From CAVYUC01 sp963783085 (GTDB lineage: Bacteria; Bacteroidota; Bacteroidia; Bacteroidales; Prolixibacteraceae): DNA of 64,000 nt. The position numbers were made by a program, and so were the translations under genes. Where the stretch lies: positions 186,001 through 250,000 of the forward strand of contig CAWAMJ010000006.1 in assembly GCA_963783085.1 (NCBI GenBank), in the 5' to 3' direction. Shown here piece by piece: positions 1 to 8,256 of the stretch (positions are counted from its first letter, which is position 1; every line of letters begins with the position of its first letter). Below the pieces are notes generated by a model. The model was not told the DNA's origin, did not search any database, and saw nothing but the letters and a program-made list of their open reading frames with translations.

Positions 1-206
1 TTACAACGGATGTATTTACGATTACCTTTAAAACGACTACTGGAATAGATACGCAAATATTAACGGCGACTTTAACTGCCGGTACTTCATCAACACTAAT
101 TCCTGTTGACGGAGGGGGCATATATAATGCCATTGTAGCTGATGGCGGAAGTTTAACGCAATCCGTAACAGTTAAAGCTGTACCAACAATTGGTTCATTT
201 CAGTAA
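1..206 (+). CDS. 3' end of a secreted repeat-family protein (partial)
   Basis: An open frame enters from the left edge (first full codon at base 3) and stops with TAA at 204-206. The visible 67 residues are rich in Thr, Gly and Ala and end in VPTIGSFQ. The gene at 956 ends in a similar way (RTITVLPKPVIGF) and the gene at 217 has RTIFAIPEIEF near its end, so this is probably the upstream member of the same tandem family of secreted proteins. The gap to the next start is only 10 bases, which suggests one operon. No function can be given from the fragment. Confidence 0.7.
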   Translation, partial: TTDVFTITFKTTTGIDTQILTATLTAGTSSTLIPVDGGGIYNAIVADGGSLTQSVTVKAVPTIGSFQ

Positions 207-216
207 CATTTAACCT

Positions 217-1041
217 ATGAACCGTTCCACAAATAAAATCATACTGATATGTTTACTTCTGATATCGGGAATTAAAATTGTTGGTCAAAATCCATACGAA
301 ATACCTGTTGAAGGAAGTACGCACTCTTATACCTGCAACGGTATTACCGAAGGAAGCAACTACACATTTTATGTAACTACGGAAACGCAGAATCAAACAG
401 GAGAATATGATTTTATTGGCAGTGAATCGGGTACAGTAGGAAATGATGGATTAGCATCTGTCCGGATTCAATGGAATGAGGGTTCTGCTTTAAGTGAATA
501 CGAGGTGTGGCTGGAAGTAAATCTCTCCGGTTGCTCCAATACCATATTTATCGAAGTGTTACCGCAGCCCAACAATCGGGCTGCCGGTTTCTATGCGGAG
601 TTGAGTAATTCATGTTATGAACCGGGAGGCAACGGCTTTGAACTGCCGTTGTCGTTCCCGGGGAATAACAGTGAACCACTTTCTGAAACTTATTTTCCGT
701 TGAACGTGGAATTCACCGTGAACGGGAAAAGGTTTTCTCAGTCATTGGAATACAATTCGCAACTGTTGCAAATCGCTGATGAAATGGTTTATGCCAATCC
801 CTCGCAGGATACGCAGGTGTTCGTGGAAATTACGAAAGTGACAGATAAATTCAATGCGGCAGTTCGTCCTGAAGAAGCGAAGAAATCGCACATCCGGACC
901 ATCTTTGCGATTCCGGAAATTGAGTTTTCACAAAAACAAAAGGAAAAACAGTTGAATGAGGAAATTATGGCTCATATTGCTGATGGTTCTGAACGTCTGG
1001 AGTTTACAGGCACAGAATCAAATCATACGTGGTACGAATAA
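217..1041 (+). CDS. Secreted PKD-like protein, tandem family member
   Basis: A signal peptide covers about residues 1-23 (hydrophobic ILICLLLISGIKIVG, then Gln-Asn), so the protein is exported. The mature start (GSTHSYTCNG, then Y-T-F-Y) follows the same pattern as the next two genes (THSVKL..YSWAV and FHSFSV..YSWWF), consistent with a diverged PKD/Ig-like module at about residues 30-110. The family terminus appears to be reached at RTIFAIPEIEF (about residue 235). The remaining ~37 residues are Lys/Glu-rich and then overlap the signal-peptide region of the next gene by 86 bases in another frame. The tail may therefore come from a lost stop or an indel. Probably cell-surface or T9SS-associated, by context. 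Confidence 0.75.
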   Translation: MNRSTNKIILICLLLISGIKIVGQNPYEIPVEGSTHSYTCNGITEGSNYTFYVTTETQNQTGEYDFIGSESGTVGNDGLASVRIQWNEGSALSEYEVWLEVNLSGCSNTIFIEVLPQPNNRAAGFYAELSNSCYEPGGNGFELPLSFPGNNSEPLSETYFPLNVEFTVNGKRFSQSLEYNSQLLQIADEMVYANPSQDTQVFVEITKVTDKFNAAVRPEEAKKSHIRTIFAIPEIEFSQKQKEKQLNEEIMAHIADGSERLEFTGTESNHTWYE

Positions 1042-1690
1042 AACCCATTCGGTGAAGCTGGTGACCGGGAATGCGGGAAACGCCGTTTATTCCTGGGCGG
1101 TTATTCCTGCCTCGGGTTCTTCTACCAATATTGATGTCGTTGCCGACAGCGTTATAACTATTTCGTGGGATGGCGAACCGGGAATCTACACGCTGATGGC
1201 CAGCGTCGTTGATGGGAACGGCTGTGTCAGTGAAAGAATCAGCCGCGAGTTTGAAATTGTTTCACCGGGCGATTTGATATTTGCCGCGTCAACTCCTTCT
1301 ACTTCGGTTTGTTCGGCTTTGGCTGTGCGGGCTGGTGGACAGAATCTGCAGGAAACGCAAAGTACTTTTCAGGTGGTTTATGCCGGAGATGCGAATCTTA
1401 CTTCAGCAAAAATAACCGTTCGAAATCCGAATGGTGAGTTTATTGATCTGGATGGAAATGTTTTATCTGATCAGGATAATCCGGAAGTTTTAGTGAAAAA
1501 TGATGGCGATGATAAAATCATTGATTTAAACATTGACGATGGCTGGGAAAATACCCGCGACAGCGAAGTTCTGTTTACCATAAAGCTTATCTCGGTTCTC
1601 ACGCCCGGGAATCTTGAAATTCCGGCGAATCAGCAAAACGATGTCGTTCGGACCATCACAGTTTTACCCAAACCTGTTATTGGCTTTTAA
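956..1690 (+). CDS. Secreted PKD-like protein, tandem family member
   Basis: Begins with a clear signal peptide (MRKLWLILLMVLNVWSLQAQ, residues 1-20). Residues about 30-105 have a PKD-like pattern: Y-S-W-A-V, an aspartate/glycine-rich stretch, then a V-V-D-G-N-G-C-V turn. The gene ends with RTITVLPKPVIGF. The frame-matched TGA at 953-955 sits directly before its ATG, so an ancestral upstream gene could have ended exactly here. It lies 8 bases before the next gene, so the cluster is probably co-transcribed. A structural, surface or adhesion role is inferred from the fold and the neighbours; no enzyme motif is visible. Confidence 0.8.
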   Translation: MRKLWLILLMVLNVWSLQAQNQIIRGTNKTHSVKLVTGNAGNAVYSWAVIPASGSSTNIDVVADSVITISWDGEPGIYTLMASVVDGNGCVSERISREFEIVSPGDLIFAASTPSTSVCSALAVRAGGQNLQETQSTFQVVYAGDANLTSAKITVRNPNGEFIDLDGNVLSDQDNPEVLVKNDGDDKIIDLNIDDGWENTRDSEVLFTIKLISVLTPGNLEIPANQQNDVVRTITVLPKPVIGF

Positions 1691-1698
1691 TTGAAAAA

Positions 1699-3063
1699 AT
1701 GCTGAAAGAGCTTTTAAAAATAATCTTGATAATGGTTTTCCTGGCGTTGGTTATTCAAACCAACGCACAGGAAACCATTCCTTTAAACTCTTTCCATTCA
1801 TTCAGTGTGAAAGGAGAAATAAATTTTTCCTACTCCTGGTGGTTTGAAGATGAATCCGGTACACGTATGTATTTTACTTCGAAAATTAATTCCACAGAGG
1901 AATATTCCTGGACCACCGAAGGAAATTACATGCTCTATGTTCAGGCCACGGATGATAACGGCTGTCAGTCGGAGGTTATTTCAAAACCATTTGTTGTAAA
2001 GAAAACTGAAACAGAAGAATTGGCAGGCGCGGACACGGTTATTGGAAGTTGTAAACCGTACACCCTGCATGCCGCAGATTTGGGCGAAGGCTACCACTAT
2101 TCCTGGGAACCCGCAGCATTGCTTGACAATGCCGAAAGCAGAACGCCGGTATATATCCCCGGCAGCTCGCAGTTATTTTGGCTGACTATTACCGGTGATG
2201 ATGGATTTGAGGCAGTCGATTCGGTGATGATTGATGTGGCGCCGCTGGCTGCAGAGGCTGGCGATCAGGTTTTCATGTATTCAAATACCGAAGCAGCACT
2301 CGATGGTTCCGCCAGCATCGGAACCGGGCTGCAATACCACTGGACGACCCAAAATGGTATAATTGAAAGTGGTGAAAATACCATGCATCCCATAGTTGGC
2401 GGCTTCGGAACATATGTTCTGGAAGTAACCGATAAATTCGGTTGCATGAATTCCGATTCTGTAAATGTGGGTTTGCTTACGTATGCCCCCGTTGCAGAAA
2501 ACGACTACGACTCTACCAGATACCAGACCACCGTTAAAATCGATGTACTTCGTAACGATTACGACCCGGAGAATGATATCGATTCGATGTCGCTTTCGGT
2601 AAAAGCACCACCATTTAACGGAACAGCTACAATCGATTACAATGATTTTACCATCAGTTACCGACCCGACGAAGGATTTACCGGAACTGATAATTTCGAA
2701 TATGAAATTTGCGATAAAACCAAAAACTGCGATGCTGCCACTGTGTTTGTGCTGGTTTCGGGCGGAGAATTTTTTATTCCCGATGCTTTTTCTCCCAATG
2801 GCGACGGCATTAATGATTACTTCGAAATTGTGGGCATTGAATTGTATCCGCGCAACAGCATCGAAATATTCAACCGCTGGGGAAACATGGTTTATAGAAC
2901 CGCAAACTATGGCATCAGCAGTACACCTGTATTCTGGGACGGCAAACCTAATACCGGAATCAGGGTGGGTAACGAAGACCTGCCGACAGGCACCTATTTT
3001 TATGTCCTGGATTTGGGTAATGGCGAAAAACGAATTGTGGGTTCTGTGTATTTAGACCGGTAA
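1699..3063 (+). CDS. T9SS-secreted protein with gliding-motility C-terminal domain
   Basis: Signal peptide at residues 1-23 (ends TNAQ), then a PKD-like module similar to the two preceding genes (FSYSWWF ... ATDDNGC), a second Ig/PKD-like stretch, and a cadherin-like/VCBS-type module around residues 262-355 (APVAENDYDSTRYQTT ... DVLRNDYDPEND). Residues about 357-454 are the gliding-motility-associated C-terminal domain (CHU_C/TIGR04131, type B sorting signal): PDAFSPNGDGINDYFEI, IEIFNRWGNMVYR, and TGTYFYVLDLGNGEKRIVGSVYLDR. This family is exported through type IX secretion. It lies 3 bases upstream of a PorP/SprF gene, the standard partner arrangement. Confidence 0.92.
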   Translation: MLKELLKIILIMVFLALVIQTNAQETIPLNSFHSFSVKGEINFSYSWWFEDESGTRMYFTSKINSTEEYSWTTEGNYMLYVQATDDNGCQSEVISKPFVVKKTETEELAGADTVIGSCKPYTLHAADLGEGYHYSWEPAALLDNAESRTPVYIPGSSQLFWLTITGDDGFEAVDSVMIDVAPLAAEAGDQVFMYSNTEAALDGSASIGTGLQYHWTTQNGIIESGENTMHPIVGGFGTYVLEVTDKFGCMNSDSVNVGLLTYAPVAENDYDSTRYQTTVKIDVLRNDYDPENDIDSMSLSVKAPPFNGTATIDYNDFTISYRPDEGFTGTDNFEYEICDKTKNCDAATVFVLVSGGEFFIPDAFSPNGDGINDYFEIVGIELYPRNSIEIFNRWGNMVYRTANYGISSTPVFWDGKPNTGIRVGNEDLPTGTYFYVLDLGNGEKRIVGSVYLDR

Positions 3064-3066
3064 AAA

Positions 3067-3987
3067 ATGAATTTCAAAATTAAAATATCATCCTTTGTTG
3101 TCGCTGTAATGCTCGTTTTTTTTACAAACGGCAATCTCCTGGCCCAGCAGGATCCGATGTATACGCAGTACATGGACAACCTGCAAATTGTAAATCCGGG
3201 ATTTGCCGGTTCGGAAGAACTGGCTGGTTTCATGCTGATTACCCGCAATCAGTGGGTGTCGTTCGATGGAGCGCCGCGCAGCCGCACACTGTCATTTCGT
3301 ACGCCGGTAAAAAATTACAAAATCGGTCTTGGCTTTTCATTGCTCACCGATAGGATCGGGCCGCTGAACCGGACCGGAATTTATTTCGATTATTCCTATT
3401 TTTTAAGGGTGGGAATGGACTACAAACTGGGAATGGGAATAAAAGGAGGGTTCAGTTTTTATAGGGCAGCACTCACTGATTTGCAGACGGTAAGCCCCGA
3501 CCCGATTTATTCCCGAGATATTTACCGGAATTTTCTCCCCAATTTTGGAATTGGCGCATTTTTATTTTCGGATAAAAATTATTTTGGAATATCGGCGCCT
3601 AAACTGGTGGAAAATACCATCAGCCGGGTGGATTATTCGAGCGAATATGTGAACAAGGAAAAAATGCATTTTTATGTTGTTGCCGGTAAAATATTCAAAT
3701 TGAACAACGACTTCGAAATAAAAAGCCATTCGATGCTGAAGGTGGTAAAAAATGTCCCGTTATCAATGGATGTCACTGCGATGCTGGGAATCAGGCAGCG
3801 GTTTTGGGTGGGAGGAATGTACCGCATCGGTGATTCTTACGGATTTCTGGCTCAATTCAGCCCTACAAAAGAAATCTTAATTGGGTATTCCTACGACCTC
3901 ACCTATTCGGAACTGAACGCTTTTAATAATGGTACTCACGAAATTATGCTGAGTTACAGCCTCAACCTGCTCTCCGGCGGTAATTAA
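3067..3987 (+). CDS. PorP/SprF family type IX secretion membrane protein
   Basis: Residues 1-26 form a signal peptide (ends NLLAQ). The mature protein begins QQDPMYTQYMDNLQIVNPGFAGS, the hallmark start of the PorP/SprF family (TIGR03519). The rest alternates short hydrophobic strands with polar turns, as expected for an outer-membrane beta-barrel of about 280 residues. These proteins work with T9SS cargo that carries the type B C-terminal domain; the cargo gene ends 3 bases upstream. The chromosome usually has several paralogues, so this one is likely dedicated to the adjacent secreted proteins rather than being the general SprF or PorP. Confidence 0.93.
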   Translation: MNFKIKISSFVVAVMLVFFTNGNLLAQQDPMYTQYMDNLQIVNPGFAGSEELAGFMLITRNQWVSFDGAPRSRTLSFRTPVKNYKIGLGFSLLTDRIGPLNRTGIYFDYSYFLRVGMDYKLGMGIKGGFSFYRAALTDLQTVSPDPIYSRDIYRNFLPNFGIGAFLFSDKNYFGISAPKLVENTISRVDYSSEYVNKEKMHFYVVAGKIFKLNNDFEIKSHSMLKVVKNVPLSMDVTAMLGIRQRFWVGGMYRIGDSYGFLAQFSPTKEILIGYSYDLTYSELNAFNNGTHEIMLSYSLNLLSGGN

Positions 3988-4111
3988 AAACAATCGATTC
4001 TTGTTTCATTTCCCCGAATATTTGGCGCGCTTCGTTTTTTTTCCTGGTCTTGAATCCGAATTTTGTTCTATTTTTAACGATTGTGGAGTAAGAATTTATA
4101 TATTCTTTTAA

Positions 4112-5080
4112 ATGAAGGACAAACTTAAAAGCAGCGGTTTTATTGACAAAAAAGAAAAAACATTGCCCGCGGAAGTAAAACCTTTCCTGAAATGGGCAGG
4201 CGGAAAAGGTCAGTTGCTGGAACGTTTTCAAGGATTTTATCCGGAGGAATTGAAGTCCGGGGAAATTCAGAAATATTACGAACCATTTGTTGGCGGCGGT
4301 GCTGTTTTCTTTGACATCGCTTCAAAATTCAACTTGAAAACGATGCACTTGTACGACATCAATGAAGAACTGATACTAACTTACCAGGTGGTGCAGAAAG
4401 AAGTTCGGAAATTAATTGATTACCTTTTTCATTATAAGAAATTGTACGAAGGAATTGGTGGTGCAGAGCAGAAAGAATTTTTTTACGCGCTAAGAAAGAA
4501 ATTCAACGAGCAGCGGTTAAAAATCGATCGCAACCGTTTTTCAGAGCTTTGGATTGAGCGGGCAGCGCAGGTTATTTTCCTTAATAAAACCTGCTTTAAC
4601 GGATTGTTTCGGTTCAATTTAAAAGGTGATTTTAACGTTCCGGCAGGCAGTTATAAAAACCCTAAAATTGTTGATGAACAAAACCTGTTAAAAGCCTCTG
4701 AGTTGCTGTCGGTTGCAGAAATACGCACTGCTGATTTCAAGACGATGGAGAAGGATGTTGTTCCCGGTTCGTTTGTATATTTCGATCCGCCATACCGCCC
4801 GCTGAACAAAACATCGAGTTTTACCTCGTACAGCAAACATGGTTTTTCCGATACCGACCAGTTCGAGCTGGCCGCGCTTTTTAAGAGGCTCAACAAAGCA
4901 GGAGTAAAACTCATGCTTAGCAATTCTGATCCGAAAAATTCCGACCCGAACGATAATTTCTTCGATGATTTGTACCGCGATTTTTCAATTTCGAGGATCC
5001 CGGCAAAAAGAATGATTAATTCAAATGGTGCAAAAAGAAACGCTGTGAATGAGATTGTAGTAACAAATTATTCGGTCTAA
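4112..5080 (+). CDS. Orphan DNA adenine methyltransferase (Dam/D12 class)
   Basis: N6-adenine methyltransferase of the D12 (alpha) class. The S-adenosylmethionine motif FLKWAGGKGQLL is at residues 25-36, with the partner motif EPFVGGGAVFFD following, and the catalytic DPPY is at residues 225-228 (YFDPPYRPLNKTSSF). The length (322) is slightly over the usual 270-300 because of a Lys-rich N-terminal extension; a later start is possible. No restriction endonuclease gene is adjacent, so it is either a regulatory/orphan methylase or the remnant of a restriction-modification pair. The recognition site is unknown; related Dam/DpnII enzymes modify GATC. Confidence 0.9.
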   Translation: MKDKLKSSGFIDKKEKTLPAEVKPFLKWAGGKGQLLERFQGFYPEELKSGEIQKYYEPFVGGGAVFFDIASKFNLKTMHLYDINEELILTYQVVQKEVRKLIDYLFHYKKLYEGIGGAEQKEFFYALRKKFNEQRLKIDRNRFSELWIERAAQVIFLNKTCFNGLFRFNLKGDFNVPAGSYKNPKIVDEQNLLKASELLSVAEIRTADFKTMEKDVVPGSFVYFDPPYRPLNKTSSFTSYSKHGFSDTDQFELAALFKRLNKAGVKLMLSNSDPKNSDPNDNFFDDLYRDFSISRIPAKRMINSNGAKRNAVNEIVVTNYSV

Positions 5081-5220
5081 AAATAAATTTTTCAAAAAAA
5101 TTTACTTTTAATAAACCTTTTTTCAAACGCTTTGTTTCAAATGATATAAAAAATGATTTATAAGAATTCTTACCATAGAGATGGTTTGGTTTTTGGTTTA
5201 GTTTAGGTTTAGGTTGATTG

Positions 5221-5258
5221 AGAAAAGGCTGGTTGCTCAACCGGCCTTTCTTTTTTTT
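5221..5258 (+). terminator. Rho-independent terminator after the methylase
   Basis: AGAAAAGGCTGGTT, a 4-base loop, then AACCGGCCTTTCTTTT form a strong stem ending in a run of T on the plus strand. It lies 140 bases downstream of the methylase stop and 9 bases before the stop of the convergent TetR gene, so it could serve both directions. Confidence 0.8.
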
Positions 5259-5266
5259 GTGAAATT

Positions 5267-5869
5267 CTACCTTTTCATTATTCCGTAGCACATGATTTTC
5301 AGAATAATATCTACGCTTCGTTCCAGGTTCACGTTACCGTAATTGCCTGCAGTCAATGGCATTTCCAGGCCTTTTATCGCTGTTGTAATACCAATGGCAG
5401 CCAAATTGAAATCATAAATCTCGAATTCGTTTTTCCGAACTCCTTCTATTAAAATCCGTTTAATCATTCGTATTTCATCCTGCTCGTAACGGTGTTTTAC
5501 TTCTTCGATGAAATCAACAGCAGTTACATCATTTTCAATGGCATGGTAAAAATTGGCGAGACTCCGGAAAGTCGTTAGTTTGGTAAGGATATAATCACGC
5601 AGTTTATCAACAGGGTCGGTATTTCGGTTGATCACAATTTCCAGCTCGTGGGCTAAAATCTCAACTTCCTTCATAATTACTGCCTGAAAAAGATCTTCTT
5701 TACTTTTAAAGTAATAATAAAGTGAACTTTTCCCTTTTCTCACAGCATTGGCTATGTCATCGAGCGTTGTTTTTTTGTAACCGTATTTGTTGAAAATTTC
5801 GCGGGCAATTTTAAGGATGTTTTCCCGGTTTAGGTCTTTTTTGCTGCCGTTTTCGGTGTTATTCTGCAT
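5267..5869 (-). CDS. TetR/AcrR family transcriptional regulator
   Basis: The N-terminal helix-turn-helix is typical: ENILKIAREIFNKYGYKKTTLDDIANAVRKGKSSLYYYFKSKEDLF at about residues 15-60, followed by an all-helical ligand-binding domain. I prefer the ATG start MQNNTENG at about 5869 because the frame upstream of it only offers a TTG (5905) and non-family residues. The gene stands alone between the convergent methylase and the co-directional RNase R gene. The ligand and targets cannot be read from the sequence. Autorepression through the upstream region is usual for the family but no operator is evident. Confidence 0.9.
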   Translation of the reverse strand: MQNNTENGSKKDLNRENILKIAREIFNKYGYKKTTLDDIANAVRKGKSSLYYYFKSKEDLFQAVIMKEVEILAHELEIVINRNTDPVDKLRDYILTKLTTFRSLANFYHAIENDVTAVDFIEEVKHRYEQDEIRMIKRILIEGVRKNEFEIYDFNLAAIGITTAIKGLEMPLTAGNYGNVNLERSVDIILKIMCYGIMKR

Positions 5870-6031
5870 TTTTAGTCCTTTTGCTGCTGTAACTAGAAAA
5901 GGCAAATATAACTAATTATTTTACCTGCAATATAAGTTTTGAATTTTTTACTTTAACAGGCGAAATATGATTGGCAGCATTCAAACGCTTTCTGTTACTA
6001 AAAAGTTGGAGCCCGATAATTTGAAAATATA

Positions 6032-8182
6032 TTATTCCTCTTTTTCTGCCAACCTGAAATCGAGGTGTTTTTTCTCAAGATTGGTCCGCCAAATTTTTAT
6101 GGTTACTTCATCGCCAAGTTGGTAGGTTTGTTTGGTATGGCGGCCAACGAGCTGGTAGTTTTTTTCATCGAAGGTGTAAAAATCATCGTTCAGCTCACCA
6201 ATCGGGACCATTCCTTCGATTTTATTTCCAAGTTCCACGTAAATTCCCCAATCGGTAACTCCTGAAATCACGCCCGGATAGACTTCGCCAATATGATCCT
6301 GCATGAATTCAACCTGCTTGTATTTTATTGATGCCCGTTCTGCATTGGCGGCACGTGTTTCCATGTCGGAGGAGTGGCGGCATAAATCCTCATATTTATC
6401 TTCGTTTACGGAGCGCCCGCCGGCAAGGTATTTTTCGAGCAGCCGGTGCACCATCATGTCCGGATAGCGCCGGATTGGCGAGGTGAAATGTGTATAAAAA
6501 TCAAATGATAAACCGTAATGGCCGATGTTCCGTGTTGAATATTCAGCTTTCGCCATCGTACGAATGGCCAGCGTCTCCACCACATTTTGTTCTTTTTTGC
6601 CACGGACGTTCTGCAGCAAATTATTCATGGAATTCGAAATGGCATTGGGTGACGTGAGTTGAATGCCGTAACCGAAACGGTGGATAAATGAATTGAATGT
6701 TTCCAGTTTGTCGGGGTCCGGCTTATCATGAATCCGGTAAACAAAAGTCTTGGGAGTTTTCTGTTTTTTCTGTTTGCCGATATATTCTGCTACACGTTTG
6801 TTTGCCAGCAGCATAAATTCCTCGATGAGTTTGTTGGAATCCTTCGATTCTTTAAAAAACACCGACAGCGGATTGCCTTTTTCATCAATTTCAAATTTTA
6901 TTTCCACCCGCTCGAATGCTATCGAACCTTTTTTAAATCGATCTTCCCGCAGTTTTACCGCCAAATCGTTTAGTTTCAACATTTCGTCCGAAAAATCTCC
7001 GTTACCGGTTTCAATAATTTCCTGAGCTTCTTCATAGGTAAAGCGTCGGTTTGAAAGGATAACTGTTTTTCCAAACCACTGATTTACCACGGCGGAATTG
7101 TCATTCAATTCGAAAACAGCCGAAAAACAAAGTTTTTCTTCATTTGGCCGTAGCGAACAAACACCGTTGGAAAGGTGCTCGGGCAACATCGGTACCACGC
7201 GGTCGACCAGGTACACTGAAGTGGCGCGATTTTGCGCTTCCTCCTCAATTATTGAATTAGGTGTAACATAATGAGTTACATCTGCAATATGAACTCCAAC
7301 TTCCCAATTTCCGTTTTCCGTTTTTCGAAGTGAAAGCGCATCGTCGAAGTCTTTGGCGTCTGCAGGATCAATCGTAAAAGTAGTTATGTCACGAAAATCG
7401 CGGCGGTTTTTGTATTCTTCAGCCGGAATTTCCATGGGAATTTTTTCAGCTACACGATCTACCTTCTCCGGGTATTTATGCGGAAGTTCAAATTCGGCCA
7501 AAATCGCGTGCATTTCTGCATCGTTATCGCCGGTGTCTCCCAGAACTTCAGTTATTTGGCCGAACGGACTGCGGGCCCGGGGTGGCCATTCCACAATTTC
7601 GGCAATGGCTTTCTGCCCGTCTTTTGCGCCATTTAGTTTTTCTTTTGGAATAAAAATATCGAAACCCACTTTCCCTGACGGCACCAAAAAGGCAAAATTC
7701 CGCGAGATTTCCACTGTTCCCACAAAATGCGTTTTTGCCCTTTCAATTATTTCGGTGACTTCGCCTTCCAAATCGTGTTTTTTTCGTCGGGCGTATAAAT
7801 GAACATGCACTTTGTCGCCTTCCATGGCATGTTTCAGGTTGCGCGACGAAATCAGCACCGGCTGATCCACCTCATCGCTGATTACATATGCAAAACCCTG
7901 TGGCTGCAGCTCAACCATTCCGGTAACAACGCTGGTTTTCGCTTTCAGTGTATATCTCCCGCGCGAGACTTGGTCGAGGTAATCATCGTCTTTTAATTCC
8001 TGAAGCGATACATTTACAAGCTTGCGCAATTCATCGTCTTTTATTCCCAGCCACGACGAAACCTGCTTGTAATTAATTACTTTCGATTTATTTTCGTATA
8101 AAACCGAAAGAATTGCGCTTTTCAGTTTTTTCTTGTTGAAGGTTCCCGCTTTTTTGAACTTGTTATATTTTTTCTTAACCAT
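6032..8182 (-). CDS. rnr: Ribonuclease R
   Basis: 3'-to-5' exoribonuclease of the RNB family that degrades structured RNA. The order of domains is an N-terminal winged helix (residues ~15-85), cold-shock/OB domains (~85-230), the RNB catalytic domain with the Mg-binding motif IDPADAKDFDDAL at 271-283, and a C-terminal S1 domain (~630-712, VYPGVISGVTDWGIYVEL). A Lys-rich N-terminus (MVKKKYNKFKKAG) is common in this phylum. The length of 716 is normal. It is monocistronic or co-transcribed with the GlpD-like gene 74 bases upstream. Confidence 0.96.
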   Translation of the reverse strand: MVKKKYNKFKKAGTFNKKKLKSAILSVLYENKSKVINYKQVSSWLGIKDDELRKLVNVSLQELKDDDYLDQVSRGRYTLKAKTSVVTGMVELQPQGFAYVISDEVDQPVLISSRNLKHAMEGDKVHVHLYARRKKHDLEGEVTEIIERAKTHFVGTVEISRNFAFLVPSGKVGFDIFIPKEKLNGAKDGQKAIAEIVEWPPRARSPFGQITEVLGDTGDNDAEMHAILAEFELPHKYPEKVDRVAEKIPMEIPAEEYKNRRDFRDITTFTIDPADAKDFDDALSLRKTENGNWEVGVHIADVTHYVTPNSIIEEEAQNRATSVYLVDRVVPMLPEHLSNGVCSLRPNEEKLCFSAVFELNDNSAVVNQWFGKTVILSNRRFTYEEAQEIIETGNGDFSDEMLKLNDLAVKLREDRFKKGSIAFERVEIKFEIDEKGNPLSVFFKESKDSNKLIEEFMLLANKRVAEYIGKQKKQKTPKTFVYRIHDKPDPDKLETFNSFIHRFGYGIQLTSPNAISNSMNNLLQNVRGKKEQNVVETLAIRTMAKAEYSTRNIGHYGLSFDFYTHFTSPIRRYPDMMVHRLLEKYLAGGRSVNEDKYEDLCRHSSDMETRAANAERASIKYKQVEFMQDHIGEVYPGVISGVTDWGIYVELGNKIEGMVPIGELNDDFYTFDEKNYQLVGRHTKQTYQLGDEVTIKIWRTNLEKKHLDFRLAEKEE

Positions 8183-8256
8183 TTTCTTATGCTTTTTTTA
8201 AACTTATGCAAGTTAAATTTAATTACCTAATCCACCGGATTCGCCTGTGAATATTG

